Part shown: one piece after another, positions 9,814 through 22,620 of the stretch
Numbering within the stretch: the first letter of the stretch is position 1
Layout: each line of letters starts with the position of its first letter
DNA from: Salticus scenicus
Taxonomy: Eukaryota > Arthropoda > Arachnida > Araneae > Salticidae
Length of the DNA stretch: 64,000 bases
Direction: 5' to 3'
NCBI GenBank assembly: GCA_963930645.1
Contig: OZ005652.1
Location: 355,318,602-355,382,601 of the forward strand
Program-made: the position numbers and the translations under genes
Notes under the pieces: generated by a model
What the model saw: the letters and a program-made list of their open reading frames with translations, nothing else
Told to the model about the DNA's origin: nothing
Databases searched by the model: none

Positions 9814-10510
9814 CGCATAGTAAAATTAAATTTTATGCTGTAAATAATAACAAAAATTAGATTTTATGCATATGCATATATTTAAATTAAAACATAATTT
9901 ACATTACAAATGATTATTTACTACAAAAAATAATAATACTCTTTAAAAAATTAAACAATCGCATAGTAAAATTAAATGCTATGCTGCAAATAATTCTATT
10001 TTTATGCATAAGTAAATTATTGAACATATTGTCCCAGTATTGTAAAGTTTTATTATTTATTTCTAACAGTAATGCCTACTAATTTATATATATAAAGTTT
10101 TAATAACCAAAACAATAATGTTATTGTACAGTTATTGATAATAAATCATATTTCTTAAATTAAAATATAAAAGTATTGCACTATTTTATTCAATACAAAT
10201 ATTAATAAACCTGTTTATAAATATATATATATATATATATAAGCATAATAAAATTAAATGTTATGTTGTTAATAATTATACAAATTAGATTTTTATGCAT
10301 ATATATTTAAAAATTATAGAACATATTTTCCCAGCATTATAAAATGTTACATTTATTATTTAAGATAGTGATGCATGCTAATTTAAATCATGTATAAGGG
10401 TTTAAATAGTTGAAAAAAAAAAGTTATAATATCTTCATTGATAATAAAATGATATTTATTGCATTATAGTATAATTGATATTGCACTATTTTATTCAATA
10501 CAAATATGAT
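9814..10510 (+). repeat. Diverged tandem repeat, about 280-305 bp units
   Basis: GCATAGTAAAATTAAAT-type starts recur at 9815, 9961 and 10243, and TATTGCACTATTTTATTC recurs exactly at 10174 and 10479 (period 305). CCCAG(T/C)ATTGTAAA landmarks occur once in each of the two longer units. The first unit is partial. The repeat is extremely AT-rich and satellite-like; it is not recognised. Confidence 0.6.
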
Positions 10511-12060
10511 TAATTCACTTAAAAAAACAAACATAAAAGGTGCTTAACTATAAAAATTAAAAAGTATTACACTTTCAAATTATTATTATTTTCATTATTA
10601 TGAATATATTCGAAAATGAGTGAATGTTTTAGAGTAGAAATTATATATCAAAAGTTTTATTACATTTATAATTACTAGTAGTTAATTATTTTTAATTAAT
10701 TTAAAATGGATAATTTTTTTCTTATTTATATAATCGAGATGTTTTGTAAAATTATGTAAAATATCTAAGCGTCATACATATGCAAATTTTATTATCTTTT
10801 CGAGGAAAATATAACGAAATCATATAGGATTTTTTGAAGTTAATTATTAAAACGAAAATCACATTATTAAAATAAAAAAATATAACAAATACATAAAAAA
10901 AGAAAAGTTTCTTTATTAAACTCATACGAGAATTTAACTACCGAAGTAAAGTATATATATATATATATATATAAAGAGAGAGAGAGAGAGAGTTCACACA
11001 TTTCTGTAATGATTTTATAAAGCTGTATATTTAAACAAATATACGAATTTTATTTTCTAATGTATTCACTCTGATATCCCTTTTGTTAAAATGCCGTATT
11101 ACATTTTGATTTTCGAGAAAACAGAGCATTTTTTTACAACATGAAGATTGATTTTGTTCTACTCTACTTTCAAAATCGTCCAGAATTCATCAAATGCTTT
11201 GTGCTGCCGTTTATAAAGAGCTCTTTTAAAAGTCGATATGGACAGTAATTTATAGGTGAAACCTCACGGAACTTGGGTGGGATACATTTAAAGGGAATAG
11301 CTTTAATTCCGATATCATTTGCCATTTACTTTCTTAAAAAGTAGAATAGTAAATTTAGAAGTATGGATTGTAGCCATTGGAGTATAAGAAATAAAAAGTA
11401 ATATAATGCATACATAATGTTGATACAAACTCAGTAAGAAATGAGACTTACCCTTCAAGTTAAATATTCATATAATCATTCACAATTATTTACAATACTT
11501 GCATATTTAATGTATACAATCAGAGATGTAATTTTTTTTCCATTAGAATTCTTTACTCTTTGACCTTAACACTGTGAAGATTGTTTTGGTAAAAGAGTGG
11601 AATTTCTTCTTTGAAAATAGGTGTTAAACACATTTATGGTAGTAATACCAGTTACTTTTTACTTTTTTCTCTTTTCTTACATTTTAGTTTTCTATTAAAG
11701 TCGAATCAAGTTAAAAAACATTAAAAAAAAAAAAAATTCTTTGTTTTCTCTGTCTTTCTCCTCTTTTTCGGGGAGGTATGCATCCTTGCTGGGTACGCAT
11801 ATTTTGCCTTCTTCGTAGTGAAATGTAAACTTTGACTTTTTTTTTCTTTTTTTTATAAATTATGTCTGTTATTGTAAGTGTAGAATTATTAAAACATGCA
11901 TTTCACATTTTTTTTTTCCACTGTAAAAATGCAATTTATAAAATCTCTAGATATTTTTAAACATAAAACAGGTTTAAATACATTTCTATTTATGGATAAA
12001 AAATATAAGTAATTGCTAAATTATTATAAGAAGAAAAAAACACAGTTTGTACTTGGGATC
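10511..12060. other. AT-rich spacer
   Basis: A (TA)n(GA)n tract lies at 10951-10992. The 11200-11400 part is more complex (for example CCTCACGGAACTTGGGTGGG) and ends in AAGAAATAAAAAGTAA, faintly like the tail of the dispersed family seen further right. No gene seen. Confidence 0.4.
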
Positions 12061-13521
12061 GAAGGGGACATACTAATTAATAAGTATATACGTTGAATTT
12101 ACTCCTCATTTATTGCCGCAATTATACAAAATACAACATTGCAGAATACCCTATTTTGTATTATTTTATTTTCAAAACTGGTTTGTCTTTCTCTAATGAT
12201 ACATGCAGAAAATTTATTGTCATTATCTTATATCTCCCAGAATTTTTTTTACTGCGGGAGGTCATGCTATTTCTTTCAGAAAGAGATTTTGACATTTCTA
12301 CCAATTTTTATCTAGCACCTTTAATGAAATTGTAAACATTTTAGATTTTATCGAAATATATAAAGCGAAATGCTGGTAATTTTTAAGTTTACCTGTCAGG
12401 CTTATTAGACTTTACCAAAAAGTTGCACTCTTACTAATCAGGACAAACTCTAGTTAACGCCGTAATTTTTCGTTCAATCGATTAATCGGTTCAAAAGATA
12501 TTAAATAAAGATTCGATTGTAAATTTAAAATTATAAAAAAAAAAAAAATATGCTAATATATATATATATATATATCGAAAAATGAGCGTGCGAACATTTT
12601 TTTTTTTTTTTTTATAATTAATAGGAAATTGAGAAAAATAGTGCTAATGAAATGGAAAAGATTTAGTACAGAAACACTCGACGAAATTTGCAATTTGGCA
12701 CCAAAGAAGTTCGGACGTTTCGCGTCAAGATATTTACATACGCGATTGCGTTAGCCATTTTAATTCCTCGCCAAAATGACAAAAAAAAAAAAAATAAATA
12801 AATAAATAAATAAATGAAAAAAAAAAAAAATTAGAAGCCTCCAAGGAGTAACTATGCTAAAGCTAAACAAAAGACATTTTAAGAAATAAATATAGTAACC
12901 GATGCTAGGGAATGAAACACGGTTACTGCCTTCTGTTTTCTAAAGAATTTACTTCATTCATTTTTGTACTGCATTCTGTACATTTTATATCAAATAATTA
13001 GAAAACAATAAAACAAACAAAAAATAAATAAATAAAAGATGATTTTTTTTTTTTTTTTTTTTTTTAAATAGTTATTTTCGGACTGGATTCTTCAACTTCT
13101 TTATCAAACAATTTTTTTTTTTCATAAGCATATTTATGAGAATTCTGCATTTTTTTTCTCTCTCTGTCAAATGAGAGCCTTTTTCTTGATGGGCTTTACA
13201 GCATGACCAAAGAGTTTCAAGATTAATTGATTTTAAAATTAATATGGAAGTCTTGTTCACGTCTGTTTCCTGTTGCCGAAGGGAAGCTTTAGAAATGACA
13301 TATAAAATATATTTTCTTCAAATTCCGGTCTTGTCATTCTGATACAAATGATGGAAAAAATTATTATCTGTAATTGTATTGTGGTTTAATTCTGTAGCAG
13401 AAAACCCACAAATTATATTCTTAAGTTTTAGAGCACAGATTCAGTTTAAAAAAGTATGACATATGAACATTTATTTTTTTCTTATGTTGTCAATTTTTCA
13501 GTGAGAGTAAATTAAAATAGC

Positions 13522-13571
<50 letters not shown>

Positions 13572-14247
13572 AAAGAAAATAAAAATAGTATTAGGTCATT
13601 TTTATGGAAATAGTGTAATTTAACATTCACATCAGATGAAATAGTATGAAAGTATTTATGCTGAACATATATTAAAGGTCCATTGTGTTAAGTACCATTA
13701 TTCCCTAACTTAAATGTCTAATTAATCTTCATACTATTTTGAATTAAATTCTGACTTAATGCAAAAAAAATATTTACAGCTGACGGAAAATATTGATTGC
13801 AAATGAACAGCTCCGAATAAAGGCTATAAAATTATAATTCTAAAAAACGCTAACTTCATATGTATGTAAAATGCCTTAGAAATCAGAAATTAATTCAAAG
13901 CTAGTGACGTAAACATAAATGAGAAAATGCAAAGAAAAAGAAAAAAATATATATTAAAAATATTTTATTAAATAAAGAAAGTGGGCACTAGTTATCTTTC
14001 TCTGGTGATATTTCTTGGGCATTTTCAAAGCAAACAATTCAAATCACATTCTAAATAACAGCCTTTTTGAAATCATTGAATAAAATTGGTCTCCAATTTA
14101 GAAATATTTATCTAAAATTTCAAATAAATTTTCGATATTAAATTTTTATTCGAAATATGTATAAGGGAAACTTATACAATAATTTTTTACTCATATTATT
14201 TAAATTTTTCTTAAAAGTACCCAGACAAGAAAAAAAAAAAAACTATT

Positions 14248-14278
<31 letters not shown>

Positions 14279-15467
14279 TATTTAAAAAAAAAAAAAAACT
14301 GCAGATAATGTAAAGGTATTTGAAACAATCCCAAATAAAAAGAAAAAAAAAACTCTAAAAATGAAGGGAAACTGCTGAAAGCAGCAGAAAAATTCCAGAA
14401 AAACTGAAGGTATTTGGAACAGCAAAAAATTTTCAGGGTACATCCCCCCCATAAACATTTATTCCCTTAAACTTATTGCTCGAAATATCTTCGGTTTATC
14501 TACAGTTTTTCATTATTTTTCATAAATTTTTTGAAGATTTCTTTTTTCTTTTTTTTTTTTTTCTTTTTTTTTTTTACTGGGTAAGCATTGGAATAAATGA
14601 GAAAATAAGCAATTTTATACTATATATATATATATATAATGTATTTGAATAATGTGGTAAATGAACTACTGACAAATAGCAGACAAATACATGCTTTTAA
14701 GTGTAAAATGTAAAAAGCATTTTTTTTTTCCTTTATTATACTTTTCGGGTGCTTGCATAACGAACTTAATAAAACTTAATAACGAAACTTAATAATAAAA
14801 TTTAATAACGAATTATTTAAATTTTTAATTTGTAAATTATTAACGTAGTCGTTAGAATAATACAAATGTCAAGAACTAATTTTAGAAGGATTATCTTTTT
14901 TCAGGTTCGCACGTATATTCTAAATTATATATTTACAAGAAAGAGGAAAAAAAAAGATATTGATTATGGGAAGAAAAATCTGATTTACATTAAATAGTTG
15001 AAAGGGCGAGCAAATCTTTAATGAAAACTTGTAATCTCTTATCCTTTTGTTTGTTTCTTTTCTTTTCTTTACTTTTTTCTTTCTTTCAAAGTTTACTTTT
15101 GATAAAAATGAATAGATGATTTATTGTAAATTTATAAATTATTACTTATGTTACAGTTATATGACATTTATTAAACGATTTGACAAAGAACGTGTCATGT
15201 AAATTTTATATTTATATTATTATATAAAAAAAAAAAAAAAATGTGCTTGAAAGAAAAATGCAAGAAATCTGCTTTTTTACTTCAATTTTAAATAACACTA
15301 AACATGTATTTAATTCAATTCAAAATACAATAAATGTATTTTTATGACTTACGCATAGCATTTAAATAAGGCATCATGCCAAAATTAGGTTGATTAAGAA
15401 AGATCTTTCATTTTAATATTTTTTAAGAATTTAAATATAGAAATATCGCCGATTTGAATATAATAAC

Positions 15468-15516
<49 letters not shown>

Positions 15517-16348
15517 AATACTTAGAGACATTTTTGTAAAAATGAAAAAAAAAATGTGCAATTGATTAATATTTTTTATTAAGTTTACTTTTTAAATATA
15601 AAGGAACAAAACTAAAATTAATTATTACTATCTTATAATACAAAAGCAATACTTTTCAGAGTAAAGCAATACTTTTAAAGAGAAATGCCGCTTTTGGGAC
15701 TATGCAAATTGTTCTACATGACATGTTTCAATCTAGGAATTTAACTCTAACCTTGTGTTTTCCTGTCTACTTAAAATTGATCCCCTTAGGGAAATTGCTT
15801 AACCAAAATTGTTAATTAAATATCCTGTGTAACTTTCAAAATATAATTTAGATTTAAGTGGCTGTTTATAAAATTTCAGAAATTAGATTTTTATAACGAT
15901 TGTTTGTATGTGTATTATAATTATATCTATATATTTACCTATGTAATTAGTTCTATATTTATCTGTCTGTCCATAAATCTATCTATTTATCTACCTTTAA
16001 ATAAATAAATAAATAAAAATATATATATATATATATAAATTTATCCCAGTTATGATTATTATAATTTCCCAGTAATACTTATATATTTTCAAAAGAAAAA
16101 TGAATTCGTTCAGTAATGCAGAAGTATCATATATCCAATTTCTCCTCTAATTTTATAATTAATAATTAAATCTGTTTAATAATTAAAACAAGTTTCGAAT
16201 AACGACATAAATAAAATGAGATATTTCAGTTTTACCTACATAAAATTTCTGATATTTCGACACTTAACCAGATAACAGCAGAGCACAGAATTAAAAGTTA
16301 TGTACATTTTCCAAATGGATATATATATATATATATATAAATATATAT
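12061..16348. other. Long AT-rich stretch with microsatellites, no gene seen
   Basis: Simple tracts include AAAT at 12780-12830, T run at 13040-13065, (TTA)n at 13523-13570, poly(A)/(TA) at 14230-14300, (TA)n at 15478-15513, TCTA/AAAT at 15960-16037 and (TA)n at 16319-16340. At 14301-14440 CTGCAGATAATGTAAAGG and GGTATTTGGAACAGC recur in related form at 46438-46470, marking a dispersed fragment. An 80-codon frame at 12093-12335 resembles nothing known to me. Confidence 0.45.
13523..13570. repeat. (TTA)n microsatellite
   Basis: About 16 perfect trinucleotide units. Confidence 0.95.
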
Positions 16349-16486
16349 TAGAGATGAGACGGGCTCAGCCCGAGCCCGTAAGCCCGAGCCCGATCGGGCT
16401 CAAATCTTACGCAAGTCTTCGGGCTCCGGGCGGGCTCGGATTCAAGCTAAAAGTTCCGTTTATTTTATTCTACACTAACTGGAAAA

Positions 16487-16520
<34 letters not shown>

Positions 16521-17085
16521 TTATTTTGAGAGTACTTTTAGTAATGCCATAATAGTCATGATAGGTTATAAATCACAAAATAATCTTGCAAACCTTAGTA
16601 GCTTTGACTTTCATTTTTCTAAATAGAACTTTTTTTTTTTCAACGGGATGCATATTATGTCATAGTGTTATACAGTAATCCTTCCTCCTTCGTTATATTG
16701 GGCCTCATTATATCAATCATACGAATAAAATTTTTGTCCCCCGATAGGCGCGGTATAAACAATGGGCTGCACTATAAATATATATTATATAAATATAAAC
16801 ATGTATATAGAGACAGAGACATTATAAATTGTTATAATAACATTTATAGTTATTTAAATTGAGGATTGATAATAAGAAAATTAATTTGAAAATGAAAACA
16901 GTATTTAATTTTACTATTGTGTATGCGTTGCATAGCGTACCACTTTCAATATCGGGCTCGGGCGGGCTCGGGCGGGCTCGGGCTCTGATCACACAAAATT
17001 TTTCGGGCTCGGGCGAGCTCAGTTCAAAAATGTTTCGGGCCCGGGCGGGCTCGGACTGCCAAAATAGAGCCCGAACTCATCTCTA
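16349..17085. mobile_element. GGGCTCGG-rich hAT-like MITE, 737 bp
   Basis: Ends TAGAGATGAGACGGGCTC and GAGCCCGAACTCATCTCTA form short inverted repeats (10 bp perfect, then GGGCTC). Both flanks read ATATATAT, compatible with an 8-bp target duplication, though the flanks are simple sequence. Both ends are packed with GGGCTCGGGC-type repeats, very GC-rich against the surroundings (16355-16440 and 16950-17075). There is no transposase frame. A TA-flanked CAGTAATCC... fragment of another transposon lies inside at 16673. The YARNG terminus supports hAT. Confidence 0.75.
16673..16785 (+). mobile_element. Fragment resembling a pogo/Tigger terminus, nested
   Basis: It starts TA-CAGTAATCC and runs through CGTTATATTGGGCCTCATTA and CGGTATAAACAATGGGC. 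The CAGT start after TA and the CGTTATA wording resemble pogo/Tigger ends, but no matching right end was found. Family assignment is tentative. Confidence 0.35.
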
Positions 17086-17110
17086 ATATATATATATATA
17101 TAGATAGATA

Positions 17111-18272
17111 CAGTTGACTCGCGTTATAACGACCTTGTGTTTTAATGAACTAACGCGATACACCGACCTTTCGGAAGTCCCTATTGACTTGCAATTAAGA
17201 TAATGGTATTTCATATTTGATATAACGACCAGGAAAGCTTAACACTCTTTATATAACGACCAGTAAACGACTGTACTTCCTTCCAGTTATATTTTAAGAT
17301 ATAATATTTACTTAAATAATATTAATAATAAAATGACAGAGAGAGAAATTCCGACGAATTTTACTTCATCGGGAAAATGAGATGCAAATTGATGTTATTA
17401 TTTTAATTGGTATCCGAACCACACAAGCTGTTTGGTAAGAAATTTCCTAAGAAACCATCAGAAATCAAACAGATTTTCTCAAATTCAAACAAACAGATTT
17501 TCTCAAATTCAGGGAGTGTGAAGAAAATTTATCGAATGTTCCTCGTAAAGGTTATTGACAGTGGAAAGGTTAAAGTAATATTAAATGTAGAGAATAATGA
17601 AAAAATAAATTATATTACAAAAATTAGTAATCCTACAATCAAAAAGGAGCTGCGAAATCATGTAACAAACTTTCCGATACTTTTGAAAATCAGAGTTATG
17701 GAAAAACATAATTCGAAAATATGATTCGTTTTAAAAATGTTTCTTTCCAATTTAAAATTTACATCAAAACTCTTTTTTTCTACATAAACTATCAAACATG
17801 TAATTAGTTGTACATAAATAGAAAAACGTGAATTTTGTACAGTATGTACACGATACACACTCCTTCTTTTCCTTTTTATTATGTAAATTTTATCAATATA
17901 AAATTATTCTTTCATTTAAAATTTTTATTGTACCATTTATACTTTATGGTGCACATATACTAAATAATTAATTCAAATGGTCATCTGGAATCATTATTTT
18001 CATTTACGTCAAATTTGAGAAAATTATAATGTTTCTGATTGATTATAATGTTTCTAAGTGATTTTAGCTTTAAAATTTTATTTCACTTATAAATTCTAAA
18101 ATACAATTCATACTTTACATGCAGTACGTCATTTGCAACAATTATGAAACCAATTTAATGAAAAAGGCACCGTTTGAAAATTTATTTTCGAGTTATTTGA
18201 TAAAGCGACCATTTGATATAACGACCGAAATTGAATTATCCGATGGGGACGTTGTAACGCGCGAGTCGACTG
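17111..18272. mobile_element. pogo/Tigger-like non-autonomous element, 1162 bp
   Basis: The left end CAGTTGACTCGCGTTATAAC and the right end GTTGTAACGCGCGAGTCGACTG are inverted, and both are flanked by TA (17109-17110 and 18273-18274), the target of the IS630-Tc1-mariner group. ATATAACGACC motifs repeat in the subterminal regions (17220, 17250 and 18218). CAGT ends with TTATAACGAC match what is known of pogo/Tigger ends. The interior frame at 17407-17724 (105 codons) contains a doubled AAACAGATTTTCTCAAATTC segment and shows no transposase motif I recognise, so it is likely passenger or decayed sequence. Confidence 0.75.
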
Positions 18273-18309
18273 TATATATATGTTTTCAATTGGAAAATTT
18301 ATAATTTTT

Positions 18310-18356
<47 letters not shown>

Positions 18357-18610
18357 CACAAATTCTGCGATCCTGATGATGTTACTTAAATTAATTGTTT
18401 CTACTTTCTTCTAAATTCAATAGAGGAAAGTATTGGATTCGTAAAAATTTTCGACTTCAGGTTTTCGGTGGAGTTACACATTATGAAACGTCCAGAACAC
18501 GATTTGAACATTTATAGAAAATATCTGTCTGTGAGTATGATAGAGAGAGGCAAAAATTTTGTGACGACTGTATCTCAGGAACTACTGCACAGAATTACAC
18601 GCTTGAAAGT
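18273..18610. other. Spacer with (TA)n, then complex sequence leading into a hairpin
   Basis: (TA)n at 18313-18353. From 18450 the sequence (TTTTCGGTGGAGTTACACAT...ACGTCCAGAACACGATTTG) is more complex and leads directly into the palindrome; probably part of the same repeat. Confidence 0.4.
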
Positions 18611-18849
18611 GGTTTATCAAAAGATGCCTCAAAATAGTTCCGAAACAATGTATACTTAAATTTGAAAATTGCATGTACTCATTTTTGAGTATATTGGCAT
18701 GCTGAAAAATGGGGTTGACGACTAAAAATCGAAATATCCCCATTTTTTAGCATGTCAATATACTCAAAAATGAGTGCATGGGTTTTCAAATTTAAGTATA
18801 TATTGTTTCGGAGATATTTTGAGACAGTTGTGCTCATTTTTGAGAAACC
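18611..18849. repeat. Large hairpin, arms about 105-110 bp
   Basis: 18611-18714 and 18738-18849 are reverse complements. The inner 75 bp are close to perfect (CCGAAACAATGTATACTTAAA and TACTCATTTTTGAGTATATT against their partners) and the outer part is weaker (GGTTTATCAAAAGATG against GGTTTCTCAAAAATGAG). The loop is 23 nt (18715-18737). Could be a foldback element or a source of long double-stranded RNA. Confidence 0.75.
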
Positions 18850-18904
18850 ATTTTTAACCGTGTACATATAAATGCATATGTATATGCACCTTGACACGAT
18901 TTAG

Positions 18905-19165
18905 TGACTGTAAACTTTTGGTGTCAATCTCTCAACAGGTAGCTCTGTGATACAGAAATCTCCCCAATTCAAGAGAAAGATATATCTCTGGTCATATTGC
19001 GTATAGTACAATCAATCAAATCTTGATATGTTAGAAAGCCATTATGAAACTACATACTAATTCAATTTTGGTGCGTATCAACCAATAGGTGGAACTATTA
19101 TACTGCAATATTCTTCGAGAACAGGAAGATAATGTTTCAACTTCTAGGGCGTATAACTGCACAAA
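18905..19165 (+). repeat. Two diverged tandem units of an AGGTGGCACT-type repeat
   Basis: Units share ...TTGGTG(C/T)...TCAACA(G/A)GTAGCTCTGTGATACAG and TCAACCAATAGGTGGAACTAT, about 147 bp apart. Related units recur at 21880-22620. Not recognised. Confidence 0.4.
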
Positions 19166-20177
19166 ACTTAAAATGGAGATAATCATTAAGAAAACGCATT
19201 TTTTGAGATGCTATTTATAAAGATTATAACTGCTTCCATCTCGATATTTAGTGTTAGTTTTCTTTAAGATGAAAATCGTCTGTATTCATCGTGGTAAAAA
19301 TATTTTTTATAAAATATTTGTACTGAGTGAATCTGTATAGGAAAATGTAGAAGAAAGTCTTGGGGTGATGGCCACAACATTCTAGTTTTCAATAGTTAAT
19401 GATTCTAAATTAATAATCAGAACTCATATTTATTGTATTACAAAGCTTTCAGATTGTTAAGATCAATATAAATATTACATAATTTTTAATAAAAAAGTAT
19501 ACAATCATATAGTTTATATTTTTGCATCAATGAAGATACACTAGAAATGATACTTATAATTACGTGTATTAGTAAATAAAAGTATGCATATGAGACTTCT
19601 AACAACTTCGGGAAACGTATTTGATTAAAATTAAATTTAACTTTTATACAGAGTGTCTATAAAAGTTCTAACAAATTTTTACATGTAATATTCATAAAAG
19701 GATTAAAATAGATTGAAAGAGATAGATAGCACGTCACATAGAGCATAGACCTTTGTACTGAAAAAAAAATCTGCAAATGACATCTAAAAATTAAGTTGTT
19801 TTCCTAGAAAAAGGTAATTCCATGTCATCATTATAAATTCTTTTTCCTTTTGCTAACGGGTTCTAAAAATTCTTATCAGAATTCCTATCCCGTTTTTCCA
19901 TAGTTTTGTGGTCAGGTAAAAAAAATAAAAAAAAAATAAAAAAACTCTGAAATTAAATTTGAAAACAAGAGATTAATTTTAGTAATTATAATGTTTACCT
20001 TGTATGTATAAGCTCAGAAATCTAATTTTTGGTTCAAAAAATGACTGCTTATTTGTTCTAGATGATGCTTCCCTCAGTGGGTTCATGCCAAATTATTTTC
20101 CCGTACCTGGCGTTAAATCAGCTATTTCCCTAATATTTTATTATTTTTTTATAGACAGAAGTTTATTCACAGAAATC

Positions 20178-20208
<31 letters not shown>

Positions 20209-21879
20209 TATATTTATATCTAACAATTAAGATAATTAATTTTAAATTAACTATATTATTTTATGAAGTAGTAAACTTCAAAATGTGTCTGGTATGATAG
20301 TTTATATACATCTTGAGTTTATAATAATTCTGGAAATAATTGTAAAAATCTTTAATAGCAGCAGGTACTATATTTTTCATTTTCTTATAATCTCCTCCAA
20401 CAAAAATTTTTGTTTTTGTGTATTTTCTTACCATTCACTCGAAAAAATAACGCAAAAATTAGACTTTTAAAAATGTACACTTGATTTCTCTCTTAAATGT
20501 ATAAATTCATTATAAATAATAAATTGTGATATTTATATATATATATATATAAGTTTTGCAAATAAATATATTAGACAGGTGCTGTGAGCTATACTGCTTT
20601 TTTTTCCTTAAAAAAAAAAGTGTTTTCACTCATTTTTATACTTTTTAAAAATAGTTTTTTTATTTAATGATTTTTAATATACGTTCTTTGTTATTGGTCA
20701 TTTAATTTACTAAATAATCTGTTTGAATTTTTCGTAAACAACATCTCTATAAATTTAAATATTTTCAAGTAAAATTTAAATAATACTTAGGGTCGTATTA
20801 CAGATAAAAACGAGGTATTATTAAATGAATTAAAAGAACAAAATAAAGTTATTTTTTTAAACAGCATTATTTTGTTACATTCTTCTATATTCAATAGACA
20901 AGTATAAAGTTACCTTTGAAAAACTGCTAGGTTTTTCATAAAATACTACTTTTTTATGGAATGTGTAAATCTCCGCTGAATGAGCTCTAACTCGCATATT
21001 ATGAAATACGAACTCAAGGTTGTCCATGAGTTTAATTAAACATAATTTTTCTATAAAATCTTTATTTTTCGACTGAATTTTTTCGACTGAATTTAGCGAT
21101 TTTTTTTTTCTAATTCTGAACTTATAATCTCTATTTTTTAGGTAATTTTAGTTTATTTTGATAATATGCGACAAATTTGAATTTATTTATTTATTTAATA
21201 ATCTAATCTAAAAGAAAAAGATATGTAATATATCACTAGTTAAACTTTCAACGTCCAACTCTCATAAACTTCAAAATATCTAAACTAATTTTCCTGAAAA
21301 TATAAAATAAAAATAAGTAGTTTAAAAAGTAATTTCTAACTTAATTACTATTATTTTTTCTGTGAACTTACTACTTCTAACCAGTTTTTTAACATATGTC
21401 AAAATCGGTTTAACATGCCTGATAAAAAAGAAAATAAAACAACAATAACAACAACAACAAACAAAAAAAGAGTGATTTATAATCAATAGAATTTAAAACT
21501 TTGAAGATTATCAGCTCACACAATTTAAATAACCTGATATGTAATTAAAAACATTTCCAGCTTACAAATTTTAAAATATCAATAACATTTGCCTACAAAA
21601 TCACCATGAAATTGGATAATTTATTTGGAAGCTACAGTACCAAAGACGCATATTCAGAAAAATACTTTAAACTCGTCACGTCCATCTTTTTTGTCATTGG
21701 CTAAAAACATACTGATTTCGTTAATTTGTATCCATTTCCACATCTCGATGGGCAAGTTTTGAGATGGCTAAAAAAAATTTGAACATTATTAAAAATGCGT
21801 GTCTATCTGTATGTTTAAAAAAATGGTGCTAAGAATTTAATGCACATAATTTTAATAAAGTAAGCGGAGAATTGAACTT
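19166..21879. other. AT-rich stretch, no gene seen
   Basis: Includes (TA)n at 20178-20204 and 20536-20552, an AAC tract near 21440-21462 and a small TTTTTCGACTGAATT duplication at 21066-21095. ACAGAGTGTCTATAAAAG at 19650 looks like a transposon end, but no partner was found. Reverse and forward frames up to 97 codons carry simple-repeat translation and are not supported. Confidence 0.45.
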
Positions 21880-22620
21880 TAATATGAATTAGTGCTTCTT
21901 CACTTTCGATGCTAATAATCTAACATGTGGCACTGACACTCTCAAATTCCTGTCATTTACGGAAAGTTTATATTTCATGGTCTATTGTATGCAATATTAT
22001 GGTCTATTGTATTGCATGGTCTATTGTAGTACAAAACCAGATAAGTGTGAGAAATATTTTGAAACACTGTACTGATTCAGTTTGAGTGCATATCGGACCT
22101 GAGGTGGATTTTATATGATGCAATATTTTCCGTGGATGCGAAGTGTATTTACATTTTCGTTTCTGTATAATTCCACAAATGTGATATGTGTAAGGGACAC
22201 TATCAGAAACTATGTTGATTTAATTTACTGGTATATCTGTGACTCGTGGCATCACCAGACTACACCTTTCGCCGTGTATTACGTATGGGAATAATAGCCA
22301 AACCTCTAAAGCATTTAAATGACTGAAAAATATTATGTGAGATAAAAAATATGTGAACGAGTGCTGTATTAAGATGAATGCAAATCAACAAACAGGTGGC
22401 ACTGCTGTGAAAGACATTCTGCGATTTTTCACATAGGTTAAATCTATTAATAAAAAGTTATCTAATTTTTTTAAAGTTCGCCAAACTGAATATTTAGATT
22501 GTTTATTGTGAGTATCTACGATTACATTTGAGGGATTCTTAAACCGCATGTACTGCTGTTATATAAAATGATGCATTGGAATTTTATGTGATATCCACGA
22601 CATTCTAGTTATGCATGTAA
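21880..22620 (+). repeat. Degenerate tandem repeat, about 147-150 bp units
   Basis: Successive units carry TCTAACATGTGGCACTGACA, GGACCTGAGGTGGATTTTAT, GACTCGTGGCATCACCAGA and AACAAACAGGTGGCACTGCT at roughly regular spacing, each followed by an ATTC(T)...TTTTC-like segment. Identity is low, so this is an old array. Within it ATGGTCTATTGTA is repeated three times at 21977, 21999 and 22016. Confidence 0.45.

Noticed and set aside
17407..17724. 105-codon frame inside the pogo-like element
   Set aside because: No helix-turn-helix or catalytic motif visible; contains an internal 21-bp duplication and is lysine/asparagine-rich as expected of AT-rich non-coding DNA.
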